A stretch of 33,288 nucleotides of DNA from the NCBI GenBank assembly GCA_028291265.1, contig JAQGIK010000169.1:1-33288 (forward strand). The letters run 5' to 3'. Under the pieces are notes generated by a model. The model worked only from the letters and a program-made list of their open reading frames with translations. It did no database searches and was not told where the DNA came from. The translations under genes were made by a program, and so were the position numbers. The stretch is from Caulobacter sp. (GTDB lineage: Bacteria; Pseudomonadota; Alphaproteobacteria; Caulobacterales; Caulobacteraceae). Below are positions 25,448-32,882 of the stretch, piece by piece. Numbering within the stretch: position 1 is the stretch's first letter; the number at the start of each line of letters is the position of its first letter.

Positions 25448-25480
25448 TTTCAATTGAAATATTCGATGACGCCGGCGTCA
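25448..25480. promoter_or_regulatory. Two perfect palindromes upstream of the TonB receptor, probable operators
   Basis: TTTCAATTGAAA (25448-25459, 12 bp) and TGACGCCGGCGTCA (25467-25480, 14 bp) are both perfect palindromes with centres exactly 20 bp apart, about two helical turns. A third, imperfect GAAC-GGT-GTTC follows at 25489-25499. The second has the CG-centred shape of LacI-type operators, and the first is AT-rich. They lie 185-236 bases upstream of the receptor start and just after the end of the TetR-family gene, which is a candidate binder of one of them. Confidence 0.6.
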
Positions 25481-25540
25481 CTTCCGCTGAACGGTGTTCG
25501 GCAAACCGGCCGGGCGCTCGCATCTCCGGTTTCCGCCTGG

Positions 25541-26245
25541 CTAAGGCGCCGTAGGGGAAGCGTCGAGGGGGTTGTTCCAGTCGCCCATCGCAAAGGCCGA
25601 AGGCCGGGTCGGGGCGGCGCCGGCGTCGCGGCCCACCGCCATCCGGTAGGTCAGCCGCGCCAGTTCGCGGGTCAGCCGCCGGCGTTCCTCGTCGTCGACT
25701 TCAAGGCAGGCGATCTCGAACAGGGCGCTTGAGGTCATCTGCGACATCAGCCAGGCGTCGCCCTCCGGCATCGGCAGGTTCAGCCGCGAGCCGTTGAGCA
25801 CCCGCACCTCCTGCGACAGGTCGAGCAGCTGGGCCCGCGCCTCGCGCACGGCAGGCAGCTGGAACAGGAAGGGCGACTGGGCGGCCAGGACCCGGAACAC
25901 CGTCCGCTCGGCGACCAGCACCTTCAGCCCGCTCATCAGCATGTGCTCGCAGCCGTCGAGCCGGCCCATCTCCTCGGTGACGCAGCGGCGCAGCGCCGCC
26001 CGCATCGCCTCCAGGGTCCGCTGGAAGGCCCGTCCGGCCAGGGCGGCGGCGATGGCCTCGCGGTTGGGGAAATACTCGTAAAGGGTGCCGATGCTGACCC
26101 CGGCCCGCTCGGAAATGCCGTTGGTGGTCAGGTGCTCGTAGCCGCGCTGGGCCAGGCATTCGTCGCAGGCGTCGAGGATCGCATCGACCGTGGCGCGCGA
26201 GCGGCCCTGGCGCGGGATCTTGCGGGGCTGCAAGGTCGTCTGCAT
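25541..26245 (-). CDS. TetR/AcrR family transcriptional regulator (A)
   Basis: Predicted 234 aa. The N-terminal DNA-binding domain (about 14-62) reads RATVDAILDACDECLAQRGY, then LTTNGISERAGVSIGTLYEY and FPNREAIAAALA, a standard TetR helix-turn-helix. The C-terminal ligand domain is helical and contains a segment rich in Met and Leu (LPMPEGDAWLMSQMTSSALF). The ATG at 26245 has a GGGAGGGG ribosome site. It is divergent from TetR B and lies upstream of, and co-directional with, the TonB receptor. It probably represses itself and perhaps the receptor; the ligand is unknown. Confidence 0.9.
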   Translation of the reverse strand: MQTTLQPRKIPRQGRSRATVDAILDACDECLAQRGYEHLTTNGISERAGVSIGTLYEYFPNREAIAAALAGRAFQRTLEAMRAALRRCVTEEMGRLDGCEHMLMSGLKVLVAERTVFRVLAAQSPFLFQLPAVREARAQLLDLSQEVRVLNGSRLNLPMPEGDAWLMSQMTSSALFEIACLEVDDEERRRLTRELARLTYRMAVGRDAGAAPTRPSAFAMGDWNNPLDASPTAP

Positions 26246-26276
26246 GCGCGTCCCCTCCCAAGGCAGCGCTAATCGA

Positions 26277-26308
26277 AACATGTTCTAAATTTTACGGGTC
26301 GCGGTCAA
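26277..26308 (-). promoter_or_regulatory. Candidate promoter/operator between the two TetR genes
   Basis: The 139 bases between the divergent TetR starts contain an AT-rich core. On the minus strand TTGACC (26303-26308) is a good -35 element, with AT-rich TAAAATTTAGAAC downstream as possible -10, and the palindrome AACATGTT (26277-26284) overlaps that zone. It would direct TetR A. Confidence 0.4.
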
Positions 26309-26384
26309 GCCGTCCAATTCGCCACTTTGCGGTCGCGGGGCCGCCGTTGAGCCGCTAGGCAGGAGCGGACCGTCCGGGGGAGTC

Positions 26385-27053
26385 ATGAGTCAGCGCGAGG
26401 ACGCCAAGGCCGAACGCCGCCGGCGCATTGTCGCCGCGGCGCGCGCGCTGATCCGCGAGACCGGCGACGCCGGCCTCTCGATGCGGGCGATCGCCGCCCG
26501 GGCCGGGGTCAGCCTGACCACCCCCTACAACCTGTTCGGCTCGAAACGGGCCATCGTGGTGGCGGTGCTGGAGGACGTGCGTCAGTTTCAGGACCGTTTC
26601 GCCGAGCTGCAGCAACTCGACGTCATCGACCGCATCTTCCAGGCCGTCTCGATCTCGATGACCTACTACGCGCAGGACGAGGCCTTCTACCGCCCTCTGT
26701 GGACCGAGGCCCTCGACACCAACGGCAAGGAGCTGCGCACCACGCTCAGCTCGGAGCGCCGCTACGCCTTCTGGCGCGGCCTGGTCGACGAAGCCGCCGC
26801 CGCCGGCGCCGTCCTGCCGGGCCTCGATGCCGACCTGCTGGTGCGCAGCCTCGAGCGGGTGTTCGGCTCGGCCATGCTGTCCTGGGTGCTGGGCGCGATT
26901 CCGACGTCGAACCTCGAAGCCACCGCCGGCCTCGGCTACGCCCTGGCCCTGCGCGGCGCGACGGTGCCGGAACGCCATCCGGCCATCGAGGCGCGGCTGA
27001 TGGGCTACCAGCGGGAGCTTCTGCGCCTGCCGAAGGCGGCGCCCGCGGCCTGA
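26385..27053 (+). CDS. TetR/AcrR family transcriptional regulator (B)
   Basis: Predicted 222 aa. The helix-turn-helix lies at about 10-58: ERRRRIVAAARALIRETGDA, then LSMRAIAARAGVSLTTPYNL and FGSKRAIVVAVLE. The C-terminal domain contains a DEAFYRPLWTEALDTNGKEL segment and helices to the end. The ATG is preceded by GGGGGAG. It shares the divergent promoter region with TetR A but is not closely similar to it. The gene runs into a tRNA-Arg gene on the opposite strand. Target and ligand are unknown. Confidence 0.88.
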   Translation: MSQREDAKAERRRRIVAAARALIRETGDAGLSMRAIAARAGVSLTTPYNLFGSKRAIVVAVLEDVRQFQDRFAELQQLDVIDRIFQAVSISMTYYAQDEAFYRPLWTEALDTNGKELRTTLSSERRYAFWRGLVDEAAAAGAVLPGLDADLLVRSLERVFGSAMLSWVLGAIPTSNLEATAGLGYALALRGATVPERHPAIEARLMGYQRELLRLPKAAPAA

Positions 27054-27064
27054 GGCGAAGAAGC

Positions 27065-27141
27065 TGGCGGCCCCGGAGGGACTCGAACCCCCGACCTTGG
27101 CTTTAGGAAAGCCCTGCTCTATCCGGCTGAGCTACGGGGCC
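27065..27141 (-). tRNA. tRNA-Arg, anticodon CCU
   Basis: A full cloverleaf is readable on the minus strand: acceptor GGCCCCG/CGGGGCC, D-arm GCTC/GAGC, anticodon loop TTCCTAA with CCT at 27105-27107, T-arm GGGGG-TTCGAGT-CCCTC, discriminator G and an encoded CCA. It reads the AGG codon. The 27:43 pair of the anticodon stem is G·A, a mismatch, while the other four pairs are good. It lies 11 bases after TetR B, convergent with it. Confidence 0.93.
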
Positions 27142-27152
27142 GCGCTGGCGCC

Positions 27153-27182
27153 CTGATAGCCTCCAAGGCCCCCGGCTCACAA
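27153..27182 (-). promoter_or_regulatory. Candidate promoter of tRNA-Arg(CCU)
   Basis: On the minus strand TTGTGA (27177-27182) and TATCAG (27153-27158) are separated by 18 bases, with the -10 preceded by GC as in the Caulobacter housekeeping consensus. The -10 ends 11 bases before the first tRNA base, a normal spacing. Confidence 0.5.
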
Positions 27183-27307
27183 CCCCGCTTGCGGACGCGT
27201 TGCGGCGGAATGGCGCAAGGGTCTGTCTCGCCCGGCATGTCACCGGTTTCTTAAGCGCGTTTCGCCCAGATTGACCCGGTAGTCTTCAAGCGGGTCCCGG
27301 GCGCGGC

Positions 27308-27697
27308 ATGACGAGCAAGATCCTGATCATCGACGACGACCCGCTGCTGCGGGAGATGGCGGTCGAACTGCTGAGCGAGGCCGGCCACGACTGCGCCGTC
27401 GCCGAGGATGGCCGGCTGGGGATCGCCAGCCTCGAGGCGGGCGGCGCCGACCTGATCCTGCTCGACATGATCATGCCCAACATGGACGGGGTCGAGACCC
27501 TCGGCCAGATCAAGGCCCGCTGGCCGGGTCTCCCGGTGGTGGTGATGTCGGCCGGCACCCGCGCGATGGCCATGCAGGGCCTGTTGCGCCTCGCCGCCGG
27601 CCTTGGGGCCGACGAAGTCATGCAGAAGCCGCTCCGCCGCGAAATCCTGCTGCCCCTGGTCGACCGCCTGCTCGGACGGGCCGCCCAGGCCGCCTAG
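27308..27697 (+). CDS. Single-domain response regulator (CheY-like)
   Basis: Predicted 129 aa, receiver domain only. The acidic pocket is IIDDDPLL (Asp9-11), the phospho-acceptor Asp is in ILLDMIMPNMDG (about residue 54), the switch residue is Ser in VVMSAGTRA, and the conserved Lys is in VMQKPLRRE. There is no output domain, so it acts through protein contact or phosphotransfer. The kinase is not adjacent; the hybrid kinase at 19532 is over 5 kb away. Its TAG stop overlaps the stop of the convergent DUF488 gene in CTAG. Confidence 0.9.
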   Translation: MTSKILIIDDDPLLREMAVELLSEAGHDCAVAEDGRLGIASLEAGGADLILLDMIMPNMDGVETLGQIKARWPGLPVVVMSAGTRAMAMQGLLRLAAGLGADEVMQKPLRREILLPLVDRLLGRAAQAA

Positions 27698-28137
27698 AGG
27701 TCGACCACCTCGAACGGCCGCTTCTCCCGCAGCCGCTCGGCGACGATGGCCCGGTGACAGCCGCAGGCCTGCGCCTCGAAACACAACAGCGCCGCCGCAC
27801 GACCGGCCGCGATCTGCTCGGCCTGCGCCAATTCGAACTGGGCCTGAGGTTCGGCCAGGGCGGCCTCGAAGATTTCGCGCATCTCGGCGGTGCGGCCCTT
27901 GCGGGCGGCGTCGCGGCCGGCCTTGGGGGTGCCCAGGCCCCGCAGGTGGACATAGTCGATGCCCTCCGCGGCCAGGCTGGCGGCCAGCAGGGTCTTGGAG
28001 AAGCCTGCGCGGCGCGAGGCGGCGACGGCGCGCACGTCGATGACGACCTGCACCCCGGCGGCCTTCAGCCGCTCAAGGAAACGCGGCAGGGTTTCGGCTT
28101 CGTAGCCGATGGTGAAAAGCTTGGACATGACCGGCAT
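27694..28137 (-). CDS. DUF488 family protein
   Basis: Predicted 147 aa. It begins [20 protein letters not shown], the typical TIGYE entry of DUF488, followed by [20 protein letters not shown] and a C-terminal [19 protein letters not shown] with the family's Cys-x8-CHR-like cluster. The role of the domain is not established. The ATG at 28137 has AGGT six bases upstream; an ATG at 28128 would give the more family-like start MSKLF and is also possible. Confidence 0.85.
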   Translation of the reverse strand: MPVMSKLFTIGYEAETLPRFLERLKAAGVQVVIDVRAVAASRRAGFSKTLLAASLAAEGIDYVHLRGLGTPKAGRDAARKGRTAEMREIFEAALAEPQAQFELAQAEQIAAGRAAALLCFEAQACGCHRAIVAERLREKRPFEVVDL

Positions 28138-28211
28138 ATGGGACCTGCGGGCCGCCTTCGCATCGGCCCGCGCCTGCTCTATCGTGCCGCAGCTGTTTCC
28201 GGGGAGGGGTC

Positions 28212-29519
28212 ATGCGTTTCCTGCGCATTCTGTACGTCCAGGTCCTGCTGGCCATCGCCGCCGGCATCGCGCTGGGCGCCCTGGCGCCGGGCCTGGGGAC
28301 CGAGCTGAAGCCGCTGGCCGACGGTTTCATCAAGCTGATCAAGCTGGTCATCGCTCCGGTCATCTTCTGCACCGTGGCGGCCGGCATTGGCCATATGAGC
28401 GACATGGCCAAGTTCGGCCGGGTCGGCGCCCGGACCCTGCTCTACTTTTTCGTGGTTTCCAGCTTCGCGCTGCTGATCGGGCTGGTCGTCGCCCTGATCG
28501 TTCAGCCCGGCGTCGGCATGAACATCGATCCGGCCGCCATCGACCCCGCCTCCAAGGCCGCCAAGGCCGTCGCCGGCTATGCCGAAAAGGCCGCGCATGC
28601 GCCGGGCCTGGCCGAATACCTGCTGCACCTGATCCCCGACAGTTTCTTCGGCGCCTTCACCGAGGGGGCCATCCTGCCGGTGCTGGTCATCGCCATCCTC
28701 ACCGGCTTCGCCTGCGCCCGCCTGGGCGAGTTCGGCGCCAGGGTCAGCCATGTGCTGGAAGACATCGCCAAGGTCTTCTTCTCGATCATCCACATCGTCG
28801 TGCGCTTCGCCCCCATCGGCGCCTTCGGGGCCATGGCCTACACCATCGGCGAGCATGGGCTGGGCAGCCTGGTGCAGCTGGGCAAGCTGATCCTGACCTT
28901 CTACGCCACCTCCCTGCTCTTCGTGCTGGTGGTGCTGGGCGCCATCTCCGCCTGGGCCGGCTTCAGCCTGATCAAGTTCCTGCGCTACATCCGCGAGGAG
29001 CTGTTGATCGTGCTGGGCACCTCGAGTTCGGAATCGGTGCTGCCGCAGATCATGGAGAAGCTGCAGCGGCTTGGCGCCTCCAAGTCGGTGACCGGCCTGG
29101 TCATCCCGACCGGCTACAGCTTCAACCTCGACGGCACCAACATCTACATGACCCTGGCCATCCTGTTCCTGGCCCAGGCGACCAACACCCACCTCGACGG
29201 CTGGCAGGTCGCCACCCTGCTGGGCGTGGCCATGCTGACGTCGAAGGGGGCCAGCGGGGTGACTGGGGCCGGCTTCATCGCCCTGGCCGCCACCATCTCC
29301 GAGGTCCACACCATCCCGGCCATCGCCCTGGCCGCCATCGTCGGCATCGACCGCTTCATGAGCGAGTGCCGGGCCCTGACCAACCTGGTCGGCAACGGCG
29401 TCGCCACCCTGGTCATCGCCCGCTGGGAGGGCGAGCTCGACGTCGCCCACCTGCGGGCCGAACTGGACCGCGGCCCGATCCTGGCCGTGGAGGAACCCCT
29501 GCTGGAGCCCGCCCCGTGA
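28212..29519 (+). CDS. dctA: C4-dicarboxylate:H+ symporter DctA
   Basis: Predicted 435-aa inner-membrane carrier of the DAACS family. The DctA type is shown by [20 protein letters not shown] near residue 45, [19 protein letters not shown] (the SSxxSxLP hairpin), [17 protein letters not shown] (the NLDGT motif of helix 7), [15 protein letters not shown] and [26 protein letters not shown] at the C terminus. It imports succinate, fumarate and malate in symport with protons. A GGGGAGGGG ribosome site precedes the ATG. The last base pairs overlap the SNase-like lipoprotein start in GTGA. No DctB/DctD regulators are adjacent. Confidence 0.93.
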   Translation: MRFLRILYVQVLLAIAAGIALGALAPGLGTELKPLADGFIKLIKLVIAPVIFCTVAAGIGHMSDMAKFGRVGARTLLYFFVVSSFALLIGLVVALIVQPGVGMNIDPAAIDPASKAAKAVAGYAEKAAHAPGLAEYLLHLIPDSFFGAFTEGAILPVLVIAILTGFACARLGEFGARVSHVLEDIAKVFFSIIHIVVRFAPIGAFGAMAYTIGEHGLGSLVQLGKLILTFYATSLLFVLVVLGAISAWAGFSLIKFLRYIREELLIVLGTSSSESVLPQIMEKLQRLGASKSVTGLVIPTGYSFNLDGTNIYMTLAILFLAQATNTHLDGWQVATLLGVAMLTSKGASGVTGAGFIALAATISEVHTIPAIALAAIVGIDRFMSECRALTNLVGNGVATLVIARWEGELDVAHLRAELDRGPILAVEEPLLEPAP

Positions 29520-30259
29520 TTCGCCTTCTTGCCGTCGTTGCCGCGGCGCTCCTTCTGACGGCCTGTGGTGACGCCGCCCGGCTCGACGCCCTGGCCACCC
29601 AGGGCAAGGCCAGGGTGGTCGAGGTCGTCACTGGCGACATGGTCCGGCTGTCCGACGGCAGCGACGTCAAGCTGGCCGGGATCACCGCCCCCAGGCTCGA
29701 TGCCCCCTACGGCGAGGCCTCGCGGGAACGGCTGGCCAGGATGGTGCTGGGCCAGGACGTCGAACTGCTGTCGGCCGGCGCGGCGAACGACCCCTTCGGC
29801 CGAAAGGTCGCCCAGCTGCGCCTGGCCAAGGGTCGGCGCTGGGTGCAGGGCCGCATGCTGCGCGAGGGGGCGGTGCGGGTGCGCACCTTCCCCGAAAGCC
29901 GGGCGCTGGCCCGCGAGATGCTCCGCCGCGAGGGCGAAGGGCGCAACGCCAAACGCGGCCTCTGGGCCCTGCCGGACTACCGGGTGCTGATCGCCGGCGA
30001 GGCGGCGGCCGCGGCGCCGGGCTTCACCCTGGTCGAGGCCCAGGTCGGCCAGGTGCGGACCGGCGGCGATTCCCGCATTCTCAATCTCGGTCACGGTTTT
30101 TCGGCGGTCATTCCCGCCAGGGCGATCCAGGATTTCGACAGCGCCGGCCGTTCCCCCGCCTCACTGGAGGGGCGGCTGGTGCGGGTGCGCGGCTATGTGC
30201 GGGACGGTCAGCTGCGGCTCGATCACCCCGAGGGGCTCGAGATCCTCAATCCTCAATAG
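29516..30259 (+). CDS. Thermonuclease (SNase)-like lipoprotein with altered active site
   Basis: Predicted 247 aa. A signal peptide ends in the lipobox LLTAC (Cys17). The SNase-like OB-fold domain (about 30-150) includes [20 protein letters not shown], then [15 protein letters not shown] and [19 protein letters not shown]. Aligned by eye to staphylococcal nuclease, Asp21 (here Asp41) and Arg87 (Arg96) remain, but Arg35 is Lys52, Asp40 is Thr57 and Glu43 is Arg60, so hydrolytic activity is doubtful. A C-terminal segment ([20 protein letters not shown]) resembles another OB strand set. The GTG start overlaps the dctA stop by four bases. Membrane-anchored nucleic-acid binding is possible. Confidence 0.8.
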   Translation: MIRLLAVVAAALLLTACGDAARLDALATQGKARVVEVVTGDMVRLSDGSDVKLAGITAPRLDAPYGEASRERLARMVLGQDVELLSAGAANDPFGRKVAQLRLAKGRRWVQGRMLREGAVRVRTFPESRALAREMLRREGEGRNAKRGLWALPDYRVLIAGEAAAAAPGFTLVEAQVGQVRTGGDSRILNLGHGFSAVIPARAIQDFDSAGRSPASLEGRLVRVRGYVRDGQLRLDHPEGLEILNPQ

Positions 30260-31138
30260 TCAGCCGACCAGGCCCGCCAGGGCGGCGGGCGAAAATTCGC
30301 TCTGCAGGGCGCGGCGCAGCTTTTCCAGCGCCCCATGCTCGACCTGGCGAACCCGTTCCTTGGAGACGCCCATCTCCTCGCCCAGCGATTCCAGCGTGCG
30401 CGGCTCGTCGCTGAGGCGGCGGGCCCGGACGATGATCAGCTCGCGCGGCGACAGCACGGTCAGGGCGCGGGCCACGGCGTCGGCCCGGGCCTGGCCATCC
30501 AGCGTTTCGACGGCGGCCGCTTCGGGATCGGGGGCCTCGTCGAGCAGGAAGTCCTGGTGGGCGTCGTCGGCCCCGGCGGTGATCGGGGCGTTCAACGAGC
30601 GGTCGGAGGCCGACAGGCGCGAGGCCATGGCCTCGACATCCTCTTCCTCGACGCCCAGTTCGATGGCGATGGCGGCCCGGGCCTCGGGCGTCAGCCGGCC
30701 TTCCATGTCGCCCAGCCGGGCGCGCAGGCGGCGCAGGTTGAAGAACAGGCTCTTGCCGGCCGCCGTGGTGCCGGTGCGCACGATCGACCAGTTGCGCAGC
30801 ACATAGTCCTGCATCGCCGCCCGCACCCACCAGCTGGCGTAGGTCGAGAACCGCACCGCCCGGTCCGGCTCGAACCTGGCGGCCGCCTGCATCAGGCCGA
30901 CGCTGCCTTCCTGGATCAGGTCGCCGAGCGGCAGGCCGTAGGCCTTGAACCGTCCGGCCATGGCGATGACCAGCCGCATGTAGGCGCCGGTCAGCTCATG
31001 CAGGGCGTCCTCGTCCTGGCCTTCCTTCCAGCGGACGGCCAGGCTGTGCTCGTGATCGGCCTCCAGCATCGGCATGCGCATGGCGCGCCGGATATACCGC
31101 CGCTCCGCCGTCTCTGCCGTGACTGCTTCTCTCGCCAT
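30260..31138 (-). CDS. rpoH: RNA polymerase sigma-32 (RpoH2-like) factor
   Basis: Predicted 292 aa. Region 1.2/2 is visible (LEADHEHSLAVRWKEGQDEDA, then GLPLGDLIQEGSVGLMQAAA, FSTYASWWVRAAMQDYVLRN). The RpoH box appears as GKSLFFNLRRLRARL, and region 4 ends in a helix-turn-helix (RTLESLGEEMGVSKERVRQV). The sequence follows the RpoH2 branch of alphaproteobacteria (second heat-shock/oxidative-stress sigma) more than the main heat-shock RpoH. The start at 31138 gives the family N terminus but has no ribosome site, and the ATG lies in a hairpin (31131-31146). A 64-aa gene ends 36 bases upstream on the same strand. Confidence 0.92.
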   Translation of the reverse strand: MAREAVTAETAERRYIRRAMRMPMLEADHEHSLAVRWKEGQDEDALHELTGAYMRLVIAMAGRFKAYGLPLGDLIQEGSVGLMQAAARFEPDRAVRFSTYASWWVRAAMQDYVLRNWSIVRTGTTAAGKSLFFNLRRLRARLGDMEGRLTPEARAAIAIELGVEEEDVEAMASRLSASDRSLNAPITAGADDAHQDFLLDEAPDPEAAAVETLDGQARADAVARALTVLSPRELIIVRARRLSDEPRTLESLGEEMGVSKERVRQVEHGALEKLRRALQSEFSPAALAGLVG

Positions 31139-31146
31139 GTGGCGAG
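31131..31146 (-). promoter_or_regulatory. Hairpin containing the rpoH2-like start codon
   Basis: CTCGCC (31131-31136) and GGCGAG (31141-31146) form a perfect 6-bp stem with a four-base loop. The minus-strand ATG spans 31136-31138, so the first two bases lie in the loop and the G in the stem. No Shine-Dalgarno sequence precedes it. Such a fold could tune initiation, for example with temperature, but this is only a structural inference. Confidence 0.45.
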
Positions 31147-31174
31147 TACGCGGGGTGTGTGGCGGTGGATCACA

Positions 31175-31369
31175 CTACTCTGTCGGAAATTTCCCCTCGG
31201 CCTTCAGGCCGTCGCGAGCAGCCTGTCGGATTTCCGCGAAAGTTCGGGTGCCGACGCCGCTGGCAAAGCCTTCCTCGATCAGCTCGTTCATGGCCTGGAT
31301 CTTGGCCTGCTTGATCAGGTCTTCGATATCGAAATCGTCCACGACGGTTCTCCGCTCCGATGCAGCCAT
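31175..31369 (-). CDS. Small protein, 64 aa, with ParD-antitoxin-like C-terminal pattern
   Basis: The sequence is acidic and helical: DDFDIEDLIKQAKIQAMNEL, then IEEGFASGVGTRTFAEIRQA and a Lys-rich end. The pattern alpha-helix-LIEEGxASG-x3-hydrophobic resembles the toxin-binding tail of ParD-type antitoxins (for example IxxGxxSGxxxPFD), but the ribbon-helix-helix DNA-binding half is absent and no RelE/ParE toxin gene is adjacent. It lies 36 bases upstream of the sigma gene on the same strand, so co-transcription is likely. A GAGAAG sequence sits immediately before the ATG. Antitoxin-like resemblance is suggestive only. Confidence 0.65.
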   Translation of the reverse strand: MAASERRTVVDDFDIEDLIKQAKIQAMNELIEEGFASGVGTRTFAEIRQAARDGLKAEGKFPTE

Positions 31370-31419
31370 CTTCTCATAGGTTTCAGATGACCAAAAGCGG
31401 ATCAGCCGCCGTGAGTGTC

Positions 31420-31576
31420 CCTTCTCCCCTTGTGGGAGAAGGTGGCGCGCAGCGTCGGATGAGGGGTCGATGACTGGTTCAACCGCGATGAGGCGGGGGT
31501 GACGGGCGGCGTCGTAGGCCGGTGCGACCCCTCATCCGTCGGCTACGCCGACACCTTCTCCCACAAGGGGAGAAGG
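31420..31576. repeat. RIME/REP-like palindromic repeat, copy 3
   Basis: The left arm (31420-31469) and right arm (31525-31576) are inverted copies made of CCTTCTCCCC...GGGAGAAGG and GGATGAGGGGTCG units. The spacer shares 22 of 31 bases with copy 2 (31477 onward against 4866 onward). It lies between the 64-aa gene and the CarD terminator, so it interrupts no gene. Confidence 0.85.
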
Positions 31577-31595
31577 GAGCCCAAAGGCGAACTCC

Positions 31596-31629
31596 CAAAG
31601 AAAAACGCCCGGCCTTTCGACCGGGCGTT
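31596..31629 (-). terminator. Intrinsic terminator of carD
   Basis: On the minus strand AACGCCCGG and CCGGGCGTT form a 9-bp stem (31604-31612 with 31621-31629) around an eight-base loop, followed by TTTCTTT. It lies 24 bases after the CarD stop codon. Confidence 0.9.
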
Positions 31630-31653
31630 CAACTATCCTTCGAGAAGAACCGC

Positions 31654-32151
31654 TTACGCGGCCTTCTGCAGGCTCTTGGTCAGCAGGTTCACGGCCGCGT
31701 CGCGGTCGATGCGTTCGACGGCGGCGACTTCGCGGGCCATGCGGTCCAGGGCCGATTCGTACAGCTGGCGCTCGGAGTAGGACTGCTCCGGCTGGTTCTC
31801 GGCGCGGTGCAGGTCGCGGACCACCTCGGCGATCGACACCAGGTCGCCCGAGTTGATCTTGGCTTCATATTCCTGCGCGCGGCGCGACCACATGGTGCGC
31901 TTGACGCGGGCGCGGCCCTTCAGGGTGGTGAGCGCCTTGCTCATCACGCCTTCTTCGGCCAGCGAACGCAGGCCCGAGGTGGCCGCCTTCTTGGTCGGGA
32001 CGCGCAGGGTCATCTTCTCGTGGTCGAAGGTGATCACATAGACTTCCAGCGCCATGCCGGCGACTTCCTGGGTCTCGACCGCCTGGACCGTGCCCACGCC
32101 ATGGGCGGGATAGACAACGTGGTCGCCCACGGAAAACGCCAGCTTGCTCAT
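31654..32151 (-). CDS. carD: CarD/CdnL family RNA polymerase-binding regulator
   Basis: Predicted 165 aa. The N-terminal Tudor-like RNA-polymerase-interaction domain (about 1-65) contains FSVGDHVVYPAHGVGTVQAV and ALEVYVITFDHEKMTLRVPT. The C-terminal helical DNA-binding domain includes TLKGRARVKRTMWSRRAQEY, then SGDLVSIAEVVRDLHRAE and YESALDRMAREVAAVE. CarD/CdnL proteins bind the beta subunit and stabilise the open complex at housekeeping promoters such as rRNA promoters. GGAAGA precedes the ATG. The leader is long (about 200 bases to a candidate -10) and contains a short ORF and a stem-loop. A strong terminator follows the gene, which is therefore monocistronic. Confidence 0.94.
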   Translation of the reverse strand: MSKLAFSVGDHVVYPAHGVGTVQAVETQEVAGMALEVYVITFDHEKMTLRVPTKKAATSGLRSLAEEGVMSKALTTLKGRARVKRTMWSRRAQEYEAKINSGDLVSIAEVVRDLHRAENQPEQSYSERQLYESALDRMAREVAAVERIDRDAAVNLLTKSLQKAA

Positions 32152-32190
32152 CAGTCTTCCTTCTCCATCGACGTCCGCGGATCTCGCGGA

Positions 32191-32265
32191 CTACCGCTCC
32201 CACATCCTCCTGATCACGACGCGAAAAAGCCCCAGGCGCCGGAGAGACGCGGGCTTATCGTTCAT
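32191..32265 (-). CDS. Possible 24-aa leader ORF in the carD leader
   Basis: On the minus strand the ORF MNDKPASLRRLGLFRVVIRR ends four residues later in a TAG, 39 bases before the carD start. It is very basic. An AGAAG string lies upstream of its ATG. AAGCCC (32251-32256) and GGGCTT (32227-32232) inside it can pair and are followed by a short T-run, an attenuator-like layout. Translation is not shown, and it may be chance. Confidence 0.25.
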   Translation of the reverse strand: MNDKPASLRRLGLFRVVIRRMWER

Positions 32266-32371
32266 GTTCAAAAGTCTTCTAGGACACCCTTCGCCTTCGT
32301 CCGGGCGCGCCGTTCGGGAGCGGCTGTTCTTGAACCGAGGCGCGGGGGCGAAATGCCTCCGCGTCGAGGGT

Positions 32372-32379
32372 GTAATAGC
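32372..32379 (-). promoter_or_regulatory. Candidate -10 element of carD
   Basis: GCTATTAC on the minus strand matches seven of eight positions of the Caulobacter sigma-73 -10 consensus GCTANAWC. It sits in an AT-rich patch (AATTTTGTGCTATTAC). The -35 is not convincing. Confidence 0.35.
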
Positions 32380-32397
32380 ACAAAATTCAGTCGAATG

Positions 32398-32430
32398 AAA
32401 GGTTTGCGACAAACCGGCGCCGCGAGGCGC
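32398..32430 (-). terminator. Tandem hairpins after fdxA, possible terminator
   Basis: GCGCC/GGCGC with a four-base loop (32417-32430) is followed by GGTTTG-TCG-CAAACC (32401-32415) and then TTTC on the minus strand. The first stem overlaps the fdxA stop. The U-tract is short, so efficiency is uncertain. Confidence 0.4.
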
Positions 32431-32771
32431 TAGCTGCCCTTGCCGGGTTTGTCGCTGAAGTACTTCTCGAACTTGCCCTCTTCGCGTTCGAAGGCTTCGG
32501 CGTCGGCCGGCGGCTCGCCCTTAAGGGTGATGTTCGGCCAGACCTTGGCGAAGTCGGTGTTGATCTTCAGCCACTTGCTGTCGGGATCGTCCTCGGTGTC
32601 CGGCTTGATGGCGTCGACCGGGCATTCGGGCTCACAGACGCCGCAGTCGATGCATTCGTCCGGATTGATGACCAGGAAGTTCTCGCCCTCATAGAAGCAG
32701 TCGACGGGGCACACCTCGACGCAGTCCATGAACTTACATTTGATGCAGGGATCGGTGACGATGTAGGTCAT
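32430..32771 (-). CDS. fdxA: 7Fe-8S ferredoxin FdxA
   Basis: Predicted 113-aa cytosolic electron carrier. The cluster ligands are Cys9 and Cys17 with Cys50 for the 3Fe-4S cluster ([15 protein letters not shown]) and Cys21, Cys40, Cys43 and Cys46 for the 4Fe-4S cluster ([13 protein letters not shown]), as in Azotobacter FdI-type ferredoxins. Cys12 and Cys25 are additional cysteines in the first motif region. The C-terminal ~50 residues ([19 protein letters not shown]) are the normal extension of the family. It lies between the S4 protein and carD, an order common in alphaproteobacteria. The 111 bases before its ATG contain short GCGCGC runs and no clear promoter. Confidence 0.95.
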   Translation of the reverse strand: MTYIVTDPCIKCKFMDCVEVCPVDCFYEGENFLVINPDECIDCGVCEPECPVDAIKPDTEDDPDSKWLKINTDFAKVWPNITLKGEPPADAEAFEREEGKFEKYFSDKPGKGS

Positions 32772-32882
32772 CAGGCGCTCTAAGGGCGCGCACAGAGAGA
32801 TCGCGCGCGCGGGACAGATCGTGGAGGCGCGTCATCCGATGGGGGAGGGCGCCTTGTCAATGCGGCGAGGCCTCGCGGCCCG

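Noticed and set aside
27065..27310. tRNA-Arg(CCU) as an integration site for a genomic island
   Set aside because: No integrase, no repeated tRNA 3' end and no composition shift were seen on either side.
31175..31369. A type II toxin-antitoxin module
   Set aside because: Only an antitoxin-tail-like pattern is present; the DNA-binding half and a toxin gene are absent, and the next gene is a sigma factor.
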